Below the pieces are notes generated by a model. That model worked only from the letters and a program-made list of their open reading frames with translations. It did not search any database and was not told the DNA's origin. A DNA stretch of 29,937 nt from Zwartia sp. (GTDB taxonomy: Bacteria; Pseudomonadota; Gammaproteobacteria; Burkholderiales; Burkholderiaceae_B): NCBI GenBank assembly GCA_030653405.1, contig JAURZO010000055.1:1-29937 (forward strand), in the 5' to 3' direction. Every line of letters starts with the position of its first letter. Position 1 is the stretch's first letter. The position numbers were made by a program, and so were the translations under genes. Of this stretch, positions 1 to 7,625 are shown one piece after another.

Positions 1-33
1 CGCAGCAAGACCTCTACAAATCCTACTTTTCAT
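1..33 (-). CDS. Start of an unidentified gene, cut by the left edge
   Basis: An ATG at 33-31 on the minus strand overlaps the TGA stop of the upstream VWA gene as ATGA, the usual arrangement for translationally coupled genes. Only 11 codons are inside the window, reading MKSRICRGLAA. The basic start followed by small residues would suit a signal peptide or a membrane anchor, but this is too short to identify. In MoxR/Bat clusters the gene after a VWA gene is often another VWA or a TPR protein, so one of those is plausible from context only. Confidence 0.45.
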   Translation of the reverse strand, partial: MKSRICRGLAA

Positions 34-1088
34 GCGCTCCGACGAAACCAGTACAAAGACAGCCCGATCGAAAGCAACACGAACAACAAACTGGCCAAAC
101 CGAAAAGAGCAGTGATTTCTGTATCCCGACGCTCCAGAGAAAACTTGCTAGACAAATGGCTGTAAACCTGACTCAGGTCCTTGGAATTTTCCGCCTTGAA
201 AAACTCAGCATCCGAAATTTTTGCGATCGCTTGCAAAGACCGCTCATCCACGCGCGTGTAGAAATTAGTACCACCCCACCCTGGTATAAAACCATTTGGT
301 GTACCGAACGCGACGGTGTAGACACGAACACCGCGATCAGCGGCCTGCTTGGCAGCGGCAAAAGGATCGGGACCGTGTGTGCGACGACCATCTGATAACA
401 AGATAATCGCCCCATTCGTATATGAACCAGGAGGCACCGCCGCCGGGGGCGGGCGATTCGGCCTGGGTGCATCGATCGGAGCAATCGGACCACGACCGCC
501 CCAATCACCGAAATCGTCACCGTAAATGGCTGCCTGCAAATTCACACCCGAATCAGGCAAGAGCGTCGACAGGGCCAGCAATAAACCACTCCCCGTTGCA
601 GTACCCCGCTGTAACTGAAAGCGATCTACCGCCTCAAGCAATTGTTCTCGACTATCTGTCACCTGCTGCACAACTTGTGCCGTACCGGCAAACGTCACGA
701 TGCCTACACGAATGTTGCCAGGCAACTCTTTCAGAAACTCTTTAACAGAGGCTTGCGCGGCTTGGATACGATTGGGCTCGACATCCTCCGCTAGCATACT
801 GCGCGACACATCCACCGCCAGAATCAGGGTCATGTAGTCCGCTGGCAAAGTGACCTGTGCTGCAGGACGCGAAAGGCCAAATGTCGCGAACAAGAGTCCG
901 ATCCAAAGCAAAGCAGGTGGCACATGTCGACGCCAGACGCCCCAAGGGCCTACGGCTTTGCGGATCATTGTGACGCTGGAAAAAGGCAATGCCACAGGCC
1001 GCCTGCGTCGCAGTAGCCACATGTAAAACAAGGGCAACAGCAGCACAAGTGCAAAACACCACAAAAATTCCGGCCAAATAAGGCGCAT
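30..1088 (-). CDS. Membrane-anchored VWA-domain protein, BatA/BatB-like
   Basis: From the ATG at 1088 the protein has 352 residues. Two hydrophobic segments near the N-terminus (about 10-26 and 57-72) are followed by a VWA domain with the metal-ion-dependent adhesion motif DVSRS at 93-97, and a final membrane segment lies at the C-terminus. This is the BatA/BatB layout: the VWA domain sits between membrane anchors and is expected to face the periplasm. BatA/B proteins accompany MoxR ATPases and are thought to help assemble or protect envelope complexes. A proline- and glycine-rich insert lies before the strand ending ILLSDG. A GTG start at 1118 is possible but would overlap the divergent gene; neither start has a strong ribosome site. 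It is paralogous to the VWA gene at 4042-5106 and transcribed away from it. The function is inferred from the family. Confidence 0.85.
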   Translation of the reverse strand: MRLIWPEFLWCFALVLLLPLFYMWLLRRRRPVALPFSSVTMIRKAVGPWGVWRRHVPPALLWIGLLFATFGLSRPAAQVTLPADYMTLILAVDVSRSMLAEDVEPNRIQAAQASVKEFLKELPGNIRVGIVTFAGTAQVVQQVTDSREQLLEAVDRFQLQRGTATGSGLLLALSTLLPDSGVNLQAAIYGDDFGDWGGRGPIAPIDAPRPNRPPPAAVPPGSYTNGAIILLSDGRRTHGPDPFAAAKQAADRGVRVYTVAFGTPNGFIPGWGGTNFYTRVDERSLQAIAKISDAEFFKAENSKDLSQVYSHLSSKFSLERRDTEITALFGLASLLFVLLSIGLSLYWFRRSA

Positions 1089-1148
1089 GAATCTATTCTC
1101 AGCGTTATGATTAATCACACTTTATCACCGCTTGGGGGTATTGAGTCC

Positions 1149-2066
1149 ATGATGAAACGCGCTACGCTCTATAGTCGTCGTTTAAATTCAACGCTAAAGC
1201 GGACTGAAGCTGACTTAGTGCAGCCCCCTGAAAAGCAGCCTGACACAGCCAAAAAGCGATTTTCTGCAAAAAAACGACAGTTTCGCGATCGTCTTGGTTT
1301 TTTAGTGGTGGGTGTCCTCATTGGTGTAGTAACCCTTTTGCTAGGCGATCATTTCAGACAATCGCCCCGAGAGCTCACGCAGGAGCACATCGATTCAGCG
1401 GTTCTACATACTCTGGCGACCAAAGAACTCCCCTCTCGTGCTGCCCGTGCCGCAGCAGTCATTGCGCCCTCCGTCGTCAGAATCCGTACGGATATCCTTT
1501 CTTCGTTAGGTGGCACTCAGATCTCAGACAACGACTTGGGTGTCGGAACCGGAATCGTCATCAAAGAGGATGGCACCATCCTGACAAATTTGCATGTCGT
1601 GGCCAACGCACCCCGACTCGTAGTGACCTTTGCGGACGGCATGCATTCCCCGGCTGTGATTGTCTCCGCGCAAAAAGATAAAGATCTGGCCACCTTAAAA
1701 CCTCTCAATATTCCAGATGACCTCAAGCCCGCCACGCTTGGCTCAAGCAAAGGGTCATATGTTGGCGATGAGGTTGTCGTCATCGGCTTTCCGTACGGCT
1801 ATGGCCCGTCGGTATCCTCAGGAGTGATCTCAGGCTTCAATCGAGAGTACAAGCCGACAGAGTCCACCACGCTCAAGGGGTTGATTCAATTTGATGCGGC
1901 CGCGAACCCCGGCAACTCAGGCGGCCCACTGGTGAACATGGCAGGTGAAGTACTCGGTATTGTCACCGCGATTTTAAATCCCACTGACGCAAAGACTTTT
2001 GCCGGCATCGGCTTTGCGGTCACGATTGAAAGTGCCGGTGACGCTTTAGGTATCCCACCCTTTTAA
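1149..2066 (+). CDS. Membrane-anchored HtrA/DegP-like serine protease without PDZ domain
   Basis: The protein has 305 residues from the ATG at 1149, which has a GGGGG stretch about 10 bases upstream; an in-frame ATG at 1107 lacks a ribosome site. A basic cytoplasmic stretch of about 48 residues precedes one membrane segment (about 50-66), which should place the protease in the periplasm. The trypsin-like fold shows a full triad: His149 in TNLHVV, Asp179 in KDKDLATL and Ser257 in NPGNSGGPL. The chain ends at GIPPF right after the protease domain, whereas DegP, DegQ and DegS carry one or two PDZ domains. It lies 22 bases before moxR, so it probably acts with the MoxR/VWA proteins. Substrates are unknown. 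The catalytic residues are clear; the PDZ absence is read directly from the length. Confidence 0.87.
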   Translation: MMKRATLYSRRLNSTLKRTEADLVQPPEKQPDTAKKRFSAKKRQFRDRLGFLVVGVLIGVVTLLLGDHFRQSPRELTQEHIDSAVLHTLATKELPSRAARAAAVIAPSVVRIRTDILSSLGGTQISDNDLGVGTGIVIKEDGTILTNLHVVANAPRLVVTFADGMHSPAVIVSAQKDKDLATLKPLNIPDDLKPATLGSSKGSYVGDEVVVIGFPYGYGPSVSSGVISGFNREYKPTESTTLKGLIQFDAAANPGNSGGPLVNMAGEVLGIVTAILNPTDAKTFAGIGFAVTIESAGDALGIPPF

Positions 2067-2088
2067 CCTCAGCACAGAGAGTCTCGCG

Positions 2089-3120
2089 ATGCAAGAAACA
2101 CAAGCATGGAATGGTGGCCGACACGCTCCATCAATGGAGGATTCCGCCGCCCTGATGGAGCGCGTGCTGTATGAAGTCAAGCGCGTCGTGGTTGGCCAGG
2201 ATGTCTTTCTGGAACGCATGTTAATTGCTATTTTGGCCCAAGGTCACTTGCTCATCGAAGGAGTACCTGGCCTGGCGAAAACACTGACTGTCAACACACT
2301 CGCCCGAGCCATTCAAGGCTCGTTTAAACGTATTCAATTCACGCCCGATTTATTACCCGCAGACTTGATCGGCACACAAATCTACAACCAGAAAACAAGC
2401 GAGTTCAGCACAGTTTTAGGCCCTGTCTTTACAAATCTTCTATTGGCGGACGAGATCAATCGTGCCCCAGCCAAAGTTCAAAGTGCCCTGCTGGAAGTCA
2501 TGCAAGAGCGCCAAGTCACCATCGCGGGACAAACGCACAAAGTCCCCTCTCCGTTTTTAGTCATGGCCACTCAAAACCCCATCGAGACAGAGGGTACATA
2601 TCCACTACCAGAGGCGCAAGTCGATCGATTCATGATGAAAGTCTTAATCGACTACCCAAAAGACGAAGAAGAGTTTGTGATTGTGCAAAGAGTCATTGGT
2701 GCCGCGATTGAGGTCAGTGCCGTCGCCACGACTGAGCAGATTCAGTCGCTGCAAAAGCAATCGCGATCAGGCTATGTTGATCCCGGTCTGATTCAATACG
2801 CCGTAAAAATCGTGACCGCAACCAGAGATCCTAGTCGAGTTGGTCTGTCGCATCTTTCGCGCTTTCTGACGTTTGGAGCCAGTCCGCGCGCCACAATTGG
2901 ACTTATAGAAGGGGCACGTGCGCTTGGATTTCTGAGAGGACGTAGCTACGCCTTACCGCAAGACGTGATCGACTTGGCCCCGGACGTCCTACGACATCGC
3001 TTAGTCCTGTCTTATGAGGCGCTCTCCGAGGGCATGACTCCTGATGAAATTATTATCGAGATCTTAAAAGCCATTCCAGCACCAGACAAACCTCTGGAAA
3101 ATCATGTTCGAATTTCTTAA
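2089..3120 (+). CDS. moxR: MoxR-family AAA+ ATPase
   Basis: The 343-residue protein has the MoxR Walker A motif GVPGLAKT at 58-65, a Walker B ending LLLADEINRAP with Asp121 and Glu122, and the downstream MoxR hallmark MATQNPIETEGTYPLPEAQ with the arginine of VDRFMM. It lacks membrane segments and should be cytosolic. MoxR ATPases act as chaperones that couple ATP hydrolysis to maturation or metal insertion of partner complexes, usually together with VWA proteins. The last 17 bases overlap the DUF58 gene, so translation is likely coupled. Family assignment is firm; the client complex here is unknown. Confidence 0.95.
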   Translation: MQETQAWNGGRHAPSMEDSAALMERVLYEVKRVVVGQDVFLERMLIAILAQGHLLIEGVPGLAKTLTVNTLARAIQGSFKRIQFTPDLLPADLIGTQIYNQKTSEFSTVLGPVFTNLLLADEINRAPAKVQSALLEVMQERQVTIAGQTHKVPSPFLVMATQNPIETEGTYPLPEAQVDRFMMKVLIDYPKDEEEFVIVQRVIGAAIEVSAVATTEQIQSLQKQSRSGYVDPGLIQYAVKIVTATRDPSRVGLSHLSRFLTFGASPRATIGLIEGARALGFLRGRSYALPQDVIDLAPDVLRHRLVLSYEALSEGMTPDEIIIEILKAIPAPDKPLENHVRIS

Positions 3121-4054
3121 ACGACTGGCAAAACCCGTTGCGCAAACCGTCGTCACCAAACCGGCCGATCCAGATCTGTTGTTGAGACATTTGGAGTGGA
3201 CAACCGTCCGTAGACTCGACGGTCAACTGCAGGGTGACTTTCGAACACTGTTTCGTGGTTCGGGACTCATGCTTGCAGATCTAAGGGAATACCAGGCACA
3301 CGACGATGTTCGTCACATTGACTGGAACGTCACGGCGAGAATGCGCACGCCCTACGTCCGTGAACACCAGGAAGATCGCGAAATCTCCGCTTGGTTTCTT
3401 GTCGATTTAACAGGTTCCATTGATTTTGGCTCTGGCGTGATTTCAAAACGTTCACTTGCCCTCACCTACGTTGCAACATTGGCGCGGCTGTTGACACGCC
3501 ACGGCAATCGAGTCGGGGCGATTCTCTACGACGGACCCGCATCACTCAAACACGGCATCATCCCTCCCCGCGCAGGCAGAAAACAAGTCTTGCACTTGAT
3601 GAATCGTATGCAAGAGACATCCACCACTCGGCAACAAGGCGAGACCAATCTCAATGATTTATTTAACCTGGCGCGTGCAGTCATTAAGAGAAGATCAACA
3701 GTCTTTGTGGTCTCTGACTTTATTAGTTTGCCTGGTTGGGAAAAGACCCTCAAGCCCTTAGCTACACGTCATGACGTCGTTGCGGCAAGGCTCTTTGATC
3801 CCTCAGAAGAACAACTACCTGAGGCTGGCATTTTTCTGGTTGAGGACATCGAAACCGGTGAACAAATCTATGTCGACTCTAACGACTCAGGATTTCGCCA
3901 GAGATTTGCCAACCAGGCAGTCATTCACGAACAGCTGCTACAAGAAGCCTTCAGCAATTCGGGGGTCGACTGCATTGAACTTGAAACCTCCGAACCCATT
4001 GATCAATCCTTGATACGCTTTCTTCGTTTGCGTAAAAGAACATGCCATCACTGA
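3104..4054 (+). CDS. DUF58-domain protein of the MoxR/VWA module
   Basis: The 316-residue product carries the DUF58 signature LREYQAHDDVRHIDWNVTAR around residues 61-80, matching the family pattern RxYxxGDDxRxIDW with His where Gly is common. The C-terminal half resembles a VWA-type fold, with a FLVDLTGS strand that keeps only part of the metal site (DLTGS). No membrane segment is obvious, so it is probably cytosolic or peripheral. DUF58 proteins nearly always lie between moxR and batA-type genes and are thought to bridge the ATPase and the membrane VWA protein. It overlaps moxR by 17 bases and the next VWA gene by 13 bases. The exact biochemical role of the family is not established. Confidence 0.92.
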   Translation: MFEFLKRLAKPVAQTVVTKPADPDLLLRHLEWTTVRRLDGQLQGDFRTLFRGSGLMLADLREYQAHDDVRHIDWNVTARMRTPYVREHQEDREISAWFLVDLTGSIDFGSGVISKRSLALTYVATLARLLTRHGNRVGAILYDGPASLKHGIIPPRAGRKQVLHLMNRMQETSTTRQQGETNLNDLFNLARAVIKRRSTVFVVSDFISLPGWEKTLKPLATRHDVVAARLFDPSEEQLPEAGIFLVEDIETGEQIYVDSNDSGFRQRFANQAVIHEQLLQEAFSNSGVDCIELETSEPIDQSLIRFLRLRKRTCHH

Positions 4055-5106
4055 ACTCGATTAGTTTTGTATGGCCACCGATGTTGTGGCTATTTTTACT
4101 ATTGCCATTGCTCATCGGCACCTACGTTCTGATTTTGATGGGTAATCAGCGCAGGCAGTTACAGAGCTTGAAAATACCTTCTCAGCTGGCGACAATGACT
4201 GCTTGGCGTAAGCATCTACCGGCATTCTTGTTACTTCTTGGCTTAGCGGCAATGATCGCGAGTTTGGCGCGTCCCAGAGCGATGTTGCTGCTCCCGACAA
4301 GAATGGATAGTGTCATGCTGGCGATAGACACCTCCGGCAGCATGGCCGCAACAGACATTGCACCCAACCGTATCGCAGCCGCGCAATCTGCCATTAAAAA
4401 ATTTATTGATGCCCAACCCTCTCAAGTCAAACTTGGTGTCGTCACCATCGCGAGCACGGCTGCACTGGCTCAAGCCCCCACCACCAACCGCGACGATCTC
4501 TATAGGATTGTTGAAAATTTCCCCTTACAGGCCGGCTCTGCACTTGGGAGTGGCATCTTAATTGCCCTGACTGAACTCATACCCGGCACAGGCATCGATG
4601 TACAAAAAATATTGACAGAAGCCGATCGCCCTTCCCCGCCTACCGACACAGGCAGGCCGCTGGATATGATTCGCCGACCGGATGCCGCAACGCGACTTGA
4701 GCCTGGGGCCAATAAAGCAGCCGCAATCGTCTTGATGAGTGACGGTCAAAGTAACTTCGGCCCCGACCCACTAAAAATGGCTCAGATTGCTGCCGATCAC
4801 GGCGTTCGCATCTACACGGTTGGGATCGGCACACCCGAAGGGGCCGTCCTCAAAGCACAAGGCATGTCGATGCGCGTGAAACTTGATGAGCCAACGCTTA
4901 AAAAAATCGCTGAAACCACTCTGGGTCACTATTACCGTGCCACAAGCGATACCGATTTAAAGCAAATCTATCAATCACTCTCGACGACGATTCGTTTAGA
5001 GAAACATCAGACGACTGAAGTGTCAGCGCTTTTCCTTGCACTTGGTATAATGCTGATATTCTTTGCGGGTGTTTTATCCATCCGTCGCAATGGGCGCATC
5101 CTGTAG
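4042..5106 (+). CDS. Membrane-anchored VWA-domain protein, BatA-like
   Basis: The 354-residue protein has N-terminal hydrophobic segments (about 12-32 and 59-75), a VWA domain with a complete DTSGS metal motif at 96-100, a second conserved block VLMSDGQSNFGPD, and one C-terminal membrane segment. The basic linker between the first two segments and the sequence RKHLPAFLL closely resemble RRHVPPALL of the divergent gene at 30-1088, showing that the two are paralogues. It starts inside the end of the DUF58 gene (13-base overlap), so the MoxR, DUF58 and VWA proteins are probably made in balanced amounts. The domain should project into the periplasm and bind partners through a divalent metal. The partners are unknown. 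Confidence 0.92.
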   Translation: MPSLNSISFVWPPMLWLFLLLPLLIGTYVLILMGNQRRQLQSLKIPSQLATMTAWRKHLPAFLLLLGLAAMIASLARPRAMLLLPTRMDSVMLAIDTSGSMAATDIAPNRIAAAQSAIKKFIDAQPSQVKLGVVTIASTAALAQAPTTNRDDLYRIVENFPLQAGSALGSGILIALTELIPGTGIDVQKILTEADRPSPPTDTGRPLDMIRRPDAATRLEPGANKAAAIVLMSDGQSNFGPDPLKMAQIAADHGVRIYTVGIGTPEGAVLKAQGMSMRVKLDEPTLKKIAETTLGHYYRATSDTDLKQIYQSLSTTIRLEKHQTTEVSALFLALGIMLIFFAGVLSIRRNGRIL

Positions 5107-5134
5107 GACAAGCCATCTGCCGCCCCACTCTTTT

Positions 5135-6499
5135 ATGAACAGATCAGACATCACCAAATTAGTATTATCTTGCTTGCTCGCGGCCGTCATCTGGATGATC
5201 ACACCAGGGGATAGGACTTTAAGAAATGGGTTATCGATCTTTGTGCTGATCGGTTCCTTGTGGGTCACTCAGGCTATTTCGATCGTCGCGACTGCGTTAC
5301 TTGTCCCTTTGATGGCCGTCATTCTAGGCCTACTCTCACCCAAAGACGCACTGAGTTCTTTTGCCAATCCCATCATATTTCTATTCATGGGTGGCTTCGC
5401 CTTAGCGGCCGCGCTCGGGCAACAAGGTCTTGATCGCATCCTGGCTGACTCAGCGATCAGACTTTCCGGGGGTAAAAAACTGAATGCAGTTTTGATGATT
5501 TGCGGCACTACAGCCTTCATGTCGATGTGGATTAGTAACACTGCAACCGCAGCCATGATGCTGCCAGTCGCTTTAGGTCTAATGCGCACGACCTCGATTG
5601 ATTCCGCTCAGGAAACGTCCCAATCTGAGCTTGTTCGCACACATGCATTTATTCTCCTGGGACTTGCTTACAGTGCAAGCATCGGCGGCATTGCCACTAT
5701 TATCGGCAGCCCCCCCAATGCCATTGCAGCAGCTGAAACAGGCATGACGTTTGTTGACTGGTTGGTTTTTGGTCTTCCACTCACGCTCGTATTGCTCCCG
5801 GTCATGATGGCGACTCTTTACGTGATTCTCAGGCCGAATCTGAAGGGAAGAGTCGAAGTCAAACACATCAAAATTGATTGGAACAAGGAAAAAATCACCA
5901 CTCTCTCAATTTTTAGTTTTACCGTTATTTTATGGATTTTTAGTGCACCCTTAGCGACTCTGCTTGGTGTAAAGAGTGATATGGATGCCATGATCGCAAT
6001 ATGTGCGATCTTATTGCTTGTCATCTCAAAATCCGTTTCCTGGGGGCAAATCGAGTCCCAAGGCAACTGGGGTGTACTGCTTCTTTTTGGCGGAGGCATC
6101 ACCCTAAGTGAAATCATGAAAAAAAGTGCCGCAAGCCAATTCCTCGCGGACAGCATCATCACCATGACGCAAGGTATTCCTGCTCTGGTGATCCTTCTGT
6201 TGATCATCACGTTCGTCGTATTATTGACGGAACTCGTCAGCAATACAGCGAGTGCCGCGTTGCTGATTCCGATATTCACAGTGCTATCGCCACAGCTTGA
6301 GCTCTCGACTCAAGCCATCGCAGCCATCATCGCAATCGCGGCATCATGCGCGTTTATGTTGCCTGTTGCCACCCCGCCCAATGCAATCGTGTTCGCGACA
6401 GGTCACGTCACACAAACAACAATGATGCGCAGCGGCGCCTGGCTTAATGCAGTGTGCATAATCGTGATCTTTATTTTTTCTCAGTTGTATCGATTTTAA
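5135..6499 (+). CDS. SLC13/DASS-family sodium:anion symporter
   Basis: From the ATG at 5135 the product has 454 residues and about a dozen hydrophobic segments. It has the two family repeats: SNTATAAMMLPVA in the first half and SNTASAALLIPIF in the second. Both carry the SNT motifs that form the substrate and sodium site in SLC13/DASS carriers such as VcINDY. Glycine-rich FLFMGGFALAAAL and the SPPNAI / TPPNAI loops are also typical. The family takes up dicarboxylates, citrate or sulfate with sodium; the substrate cannot be read from sequence. An upstream in-frame start at 5063 would overlap the VWA gene and adds a non-hydrophobic leader, so it is less likely. The gap to the VWA gene is 28 bases, so co-transcription is plausible. 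Confidence 0.9.
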   Translation: MNRSDITKLVLSCLLAAVIWMITPGDRTLRNGLSIFVLIGSLWVTQAISIVATALLVPLMAVILGLLSPKDALSSFANPIIFLFMGGFALAAALGQQGLDRILADSAIRLSGGKKLNAVLMICGTTAFMSMWISNTATAAMMLPVALGLMRTTSIDSAQETSQSELVRTHAFILLGLAYSASIGGIATIIGSPPNAIAAAETGMTFVDWLVFGLPLTLVLLPVMMATLYVILRPNLKGRVEVKHIKIDWNKEKITTLSIFSFTVILWIFSAPLATLLGVKSDMDAMIAICAILLLVISKSVSWGQIESQGNWGVLLLFGGGITLSEIMKKSAASQFLADSIITMTQGIPALVILLLIITFVVLLTELVSNTASAALLIPIFTVLSPQLELSTQAIAAIIAIAASCAFMLPVATPPNAIVFATGHVTQTTMMRSGAWLNAVCIIVIFIFSQLYRF

Positions 6500-6782
6500 G
6501 AACGCCAATTCATTCCACTTGAACTAACCCAAAACCAAGACCAAAAACATCTTGTTAGATATTCAAAACAATTTTCACATTTGTACTTTTAGTTCAACTG
6601 ACCCTGTTGCACTTAAGGAAATATATCTTGCTACTACAATAATTTAGGCGTAATGTACGATCGTTCTGGTCAATTTCAATTACTTGACCTGCCCCCCGAA
6701 ACAGTAGATTCAGATGCTACATATGATCGGGCCTCGGAACGCTAGCAGTTTTCACTGAAGCATTCTCTTGGAGATCATACAA
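6500..6782 (+). promoter_or_regulatory. Leader and probable promoter region of the rhodopsin operon
   Basis: This 283-base AT-rich gap precedes the rhodopsin and should hold the promoter for the whole photosystem operon. A TACAAT hexamer at 6635-6640 is a good -10 candidate, but no convincing -35 lies at the right distance. TATGAT at 6722-6727 is another -10 candidate. A perfect inverted repeat, GGTCAA (6668-6673) and TTGACC (6684-6689), separated by 10 bases, could be an operator. No open reading frame in the gap looks real. The strong ribosome site GGAG at 6770-6773 lies 9 bases before the rhodopsin ATG. Promoter placement is a guess. Confidence 0.4.
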
Positions 6783-7532
6783 ATGCAACTGACCTTTGGG
6801 CAGTACGAGCTTATCTATAACGCGTTTTCTTTCGGCACTGCAGCATTTTTAGCAGCCACCATCTTTTTCTGGCTTGGACTTTCACAAGTTTCCCAGAAAT
6901 ACAAAACCGCTGTCATCATCACCGGCTTGGTTACCTTTATAGCCGGATACCACTACCTCCGTATTTTTGCGAGTTGGGGCGACGCCTACACGGCGATTGA
7001 TGGAGTTGTCAAAGCGACTGGTGTTCCGTTTAACGTCGCATATCGTTATGTTGATTGGCTCTTGACTGTGCCGTTGTTGCTTGTTGAATTGATTCTGGTG
7101 ATGGGTCTGAGCCGCGCGGAGACTGTCAGCAAGAGCGTCAAACTTGGTACTGCTGCAGCGTTGATGATTATCCTAGGTTACCCAGGCGAAGTTTCAGGCG
7201 GCATCGACAGCACCCGTATGCTGTGGGGCGCTCTGTCTATGATTCCTTTCTTATACATTGTGATCAATCTGTTCTCTGGCTTATCCGAGTCGATCGCCAA
7301 GCAGCCACAAGATGTTCGTGGTTTAGTCAGCGCTGCTCGCTGGGTCGTTGTGCTCTCCTGGTCTTTTTACCCCATCGTGTATTTCGCGCCATTCGTGATG
7401 TCAGTCAGCGGTGGTACAGCAGTTGCAATCATTGAAGTGGGTTACACCATTGCCGACGTGGTCGCAAAAGCTGTCTTTGGCGTGATGATTTTCATGATCG
7501 CCGTACGCAAATCGCAGGGCACGACCGCCTAA
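6783..7532 (+). CDS. Proton-pumping type-1 rhodopsin (proteorhodopsin/xanthorhodopsin type)
   Basis: The 249-residue, seven-helix protein shows all pump hallmarks. Lys229 in helix G (ADVVAKAVFG) would bind retinal as a Schiff base. Helix C carries Arg88, Asp91 (proton acceptor), Thr95 and Glu102 (proton donor), the DTE signature of outward proton pumps. Asp225 is the second counterion. His57 in GYHYLRI matches the His that pairs with the acceptor in proteorhodopsin. Leu99 is at the spectral tuning site (Leu105 in proteorhodopsin), predicting green absorption. Gly149 in LWGALS aligns with Trp138 of bacteriorhodopsin and Gly156 of xanthorhodopsin, the carotenoid-antenna position. The ATG at 6783 is chosen for its ribosome site; an upstream in-frame TTG at 6768 overlaps that site. 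It heads the crt operon, so retinal supply is encoded alongside. Function is confident; antenna binding is inference. Confidence 0.97.
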   Translation: MQLTFGQYELIYNAFSFGTAAFLAATIFFWLGLSQVSQKYKTAVIITGLVTFIAGYHYLRIFASWGDAYTAIDGVVKATGVPFNVAYRYVDWLLTVPLLLVELILVMGLSRAETVSKSVKLGTAAALMIILGYPGEVSGGIDSTRMLWGALSMIPFLYIVINLFSGLSESIAKQPQDVRGLVSAARWVVVLSWSFYPIVYFAPFVMSVSGGTAVAIIEVGYTIADVVAKAVFGVMIFMIAVRKSQGTTA

Positions 7533-7572
7533 ACGGTTCTCGCGCCACCTTACGGTGACGCTGTCACTGTCT

Positions 7573-7610
7573 AATCCCTGGTCAGCCTGGCGCCGACTGG
7601 GGATTATTAT
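7573..7610 (+). terminator. Hairpin with short T-rich tail between rhodopsin and crtE
   Basis: The arms at 7573-7583 (AATCCCTGGTC) and 7595-7605 (GACTGGGGATT) form an 11-pair stem with two G-U pairs and an 11-base loop, followed by ATTAT and TT. The tail is weak for a full terminator and runs into the crtE ribosome site. It is therefore best read as a partial terminator or a 3' stabilising hairpin that lets the rhodopsin message outnumber the crt message. Confidence 0.6.
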
Positions 7611-7625
7611 TTGGAGATCGTGCAT

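Noticed and set aside
742..1077. Long minus-strand open frame in another frame of the VWA gene
   Set aside because: It is rich in Cys and Ala without family motifs and lies wholly inside a well-supported gene.
5818..6279. 153-codon minus-strand open frame inside the SLC13 gene
   Set aside because: It is antisense to conserved SNT-motif coding sequence and shows no family features; a shadow of the transporter.
6607..6640. TTGCAC at 6607 with TACAAT at 6635 as a sigma-70 promoter
   Set aside because: The spacing is 22 bases, too long for a normal promoter; the -10 candidate alone is kept as a weak hint.
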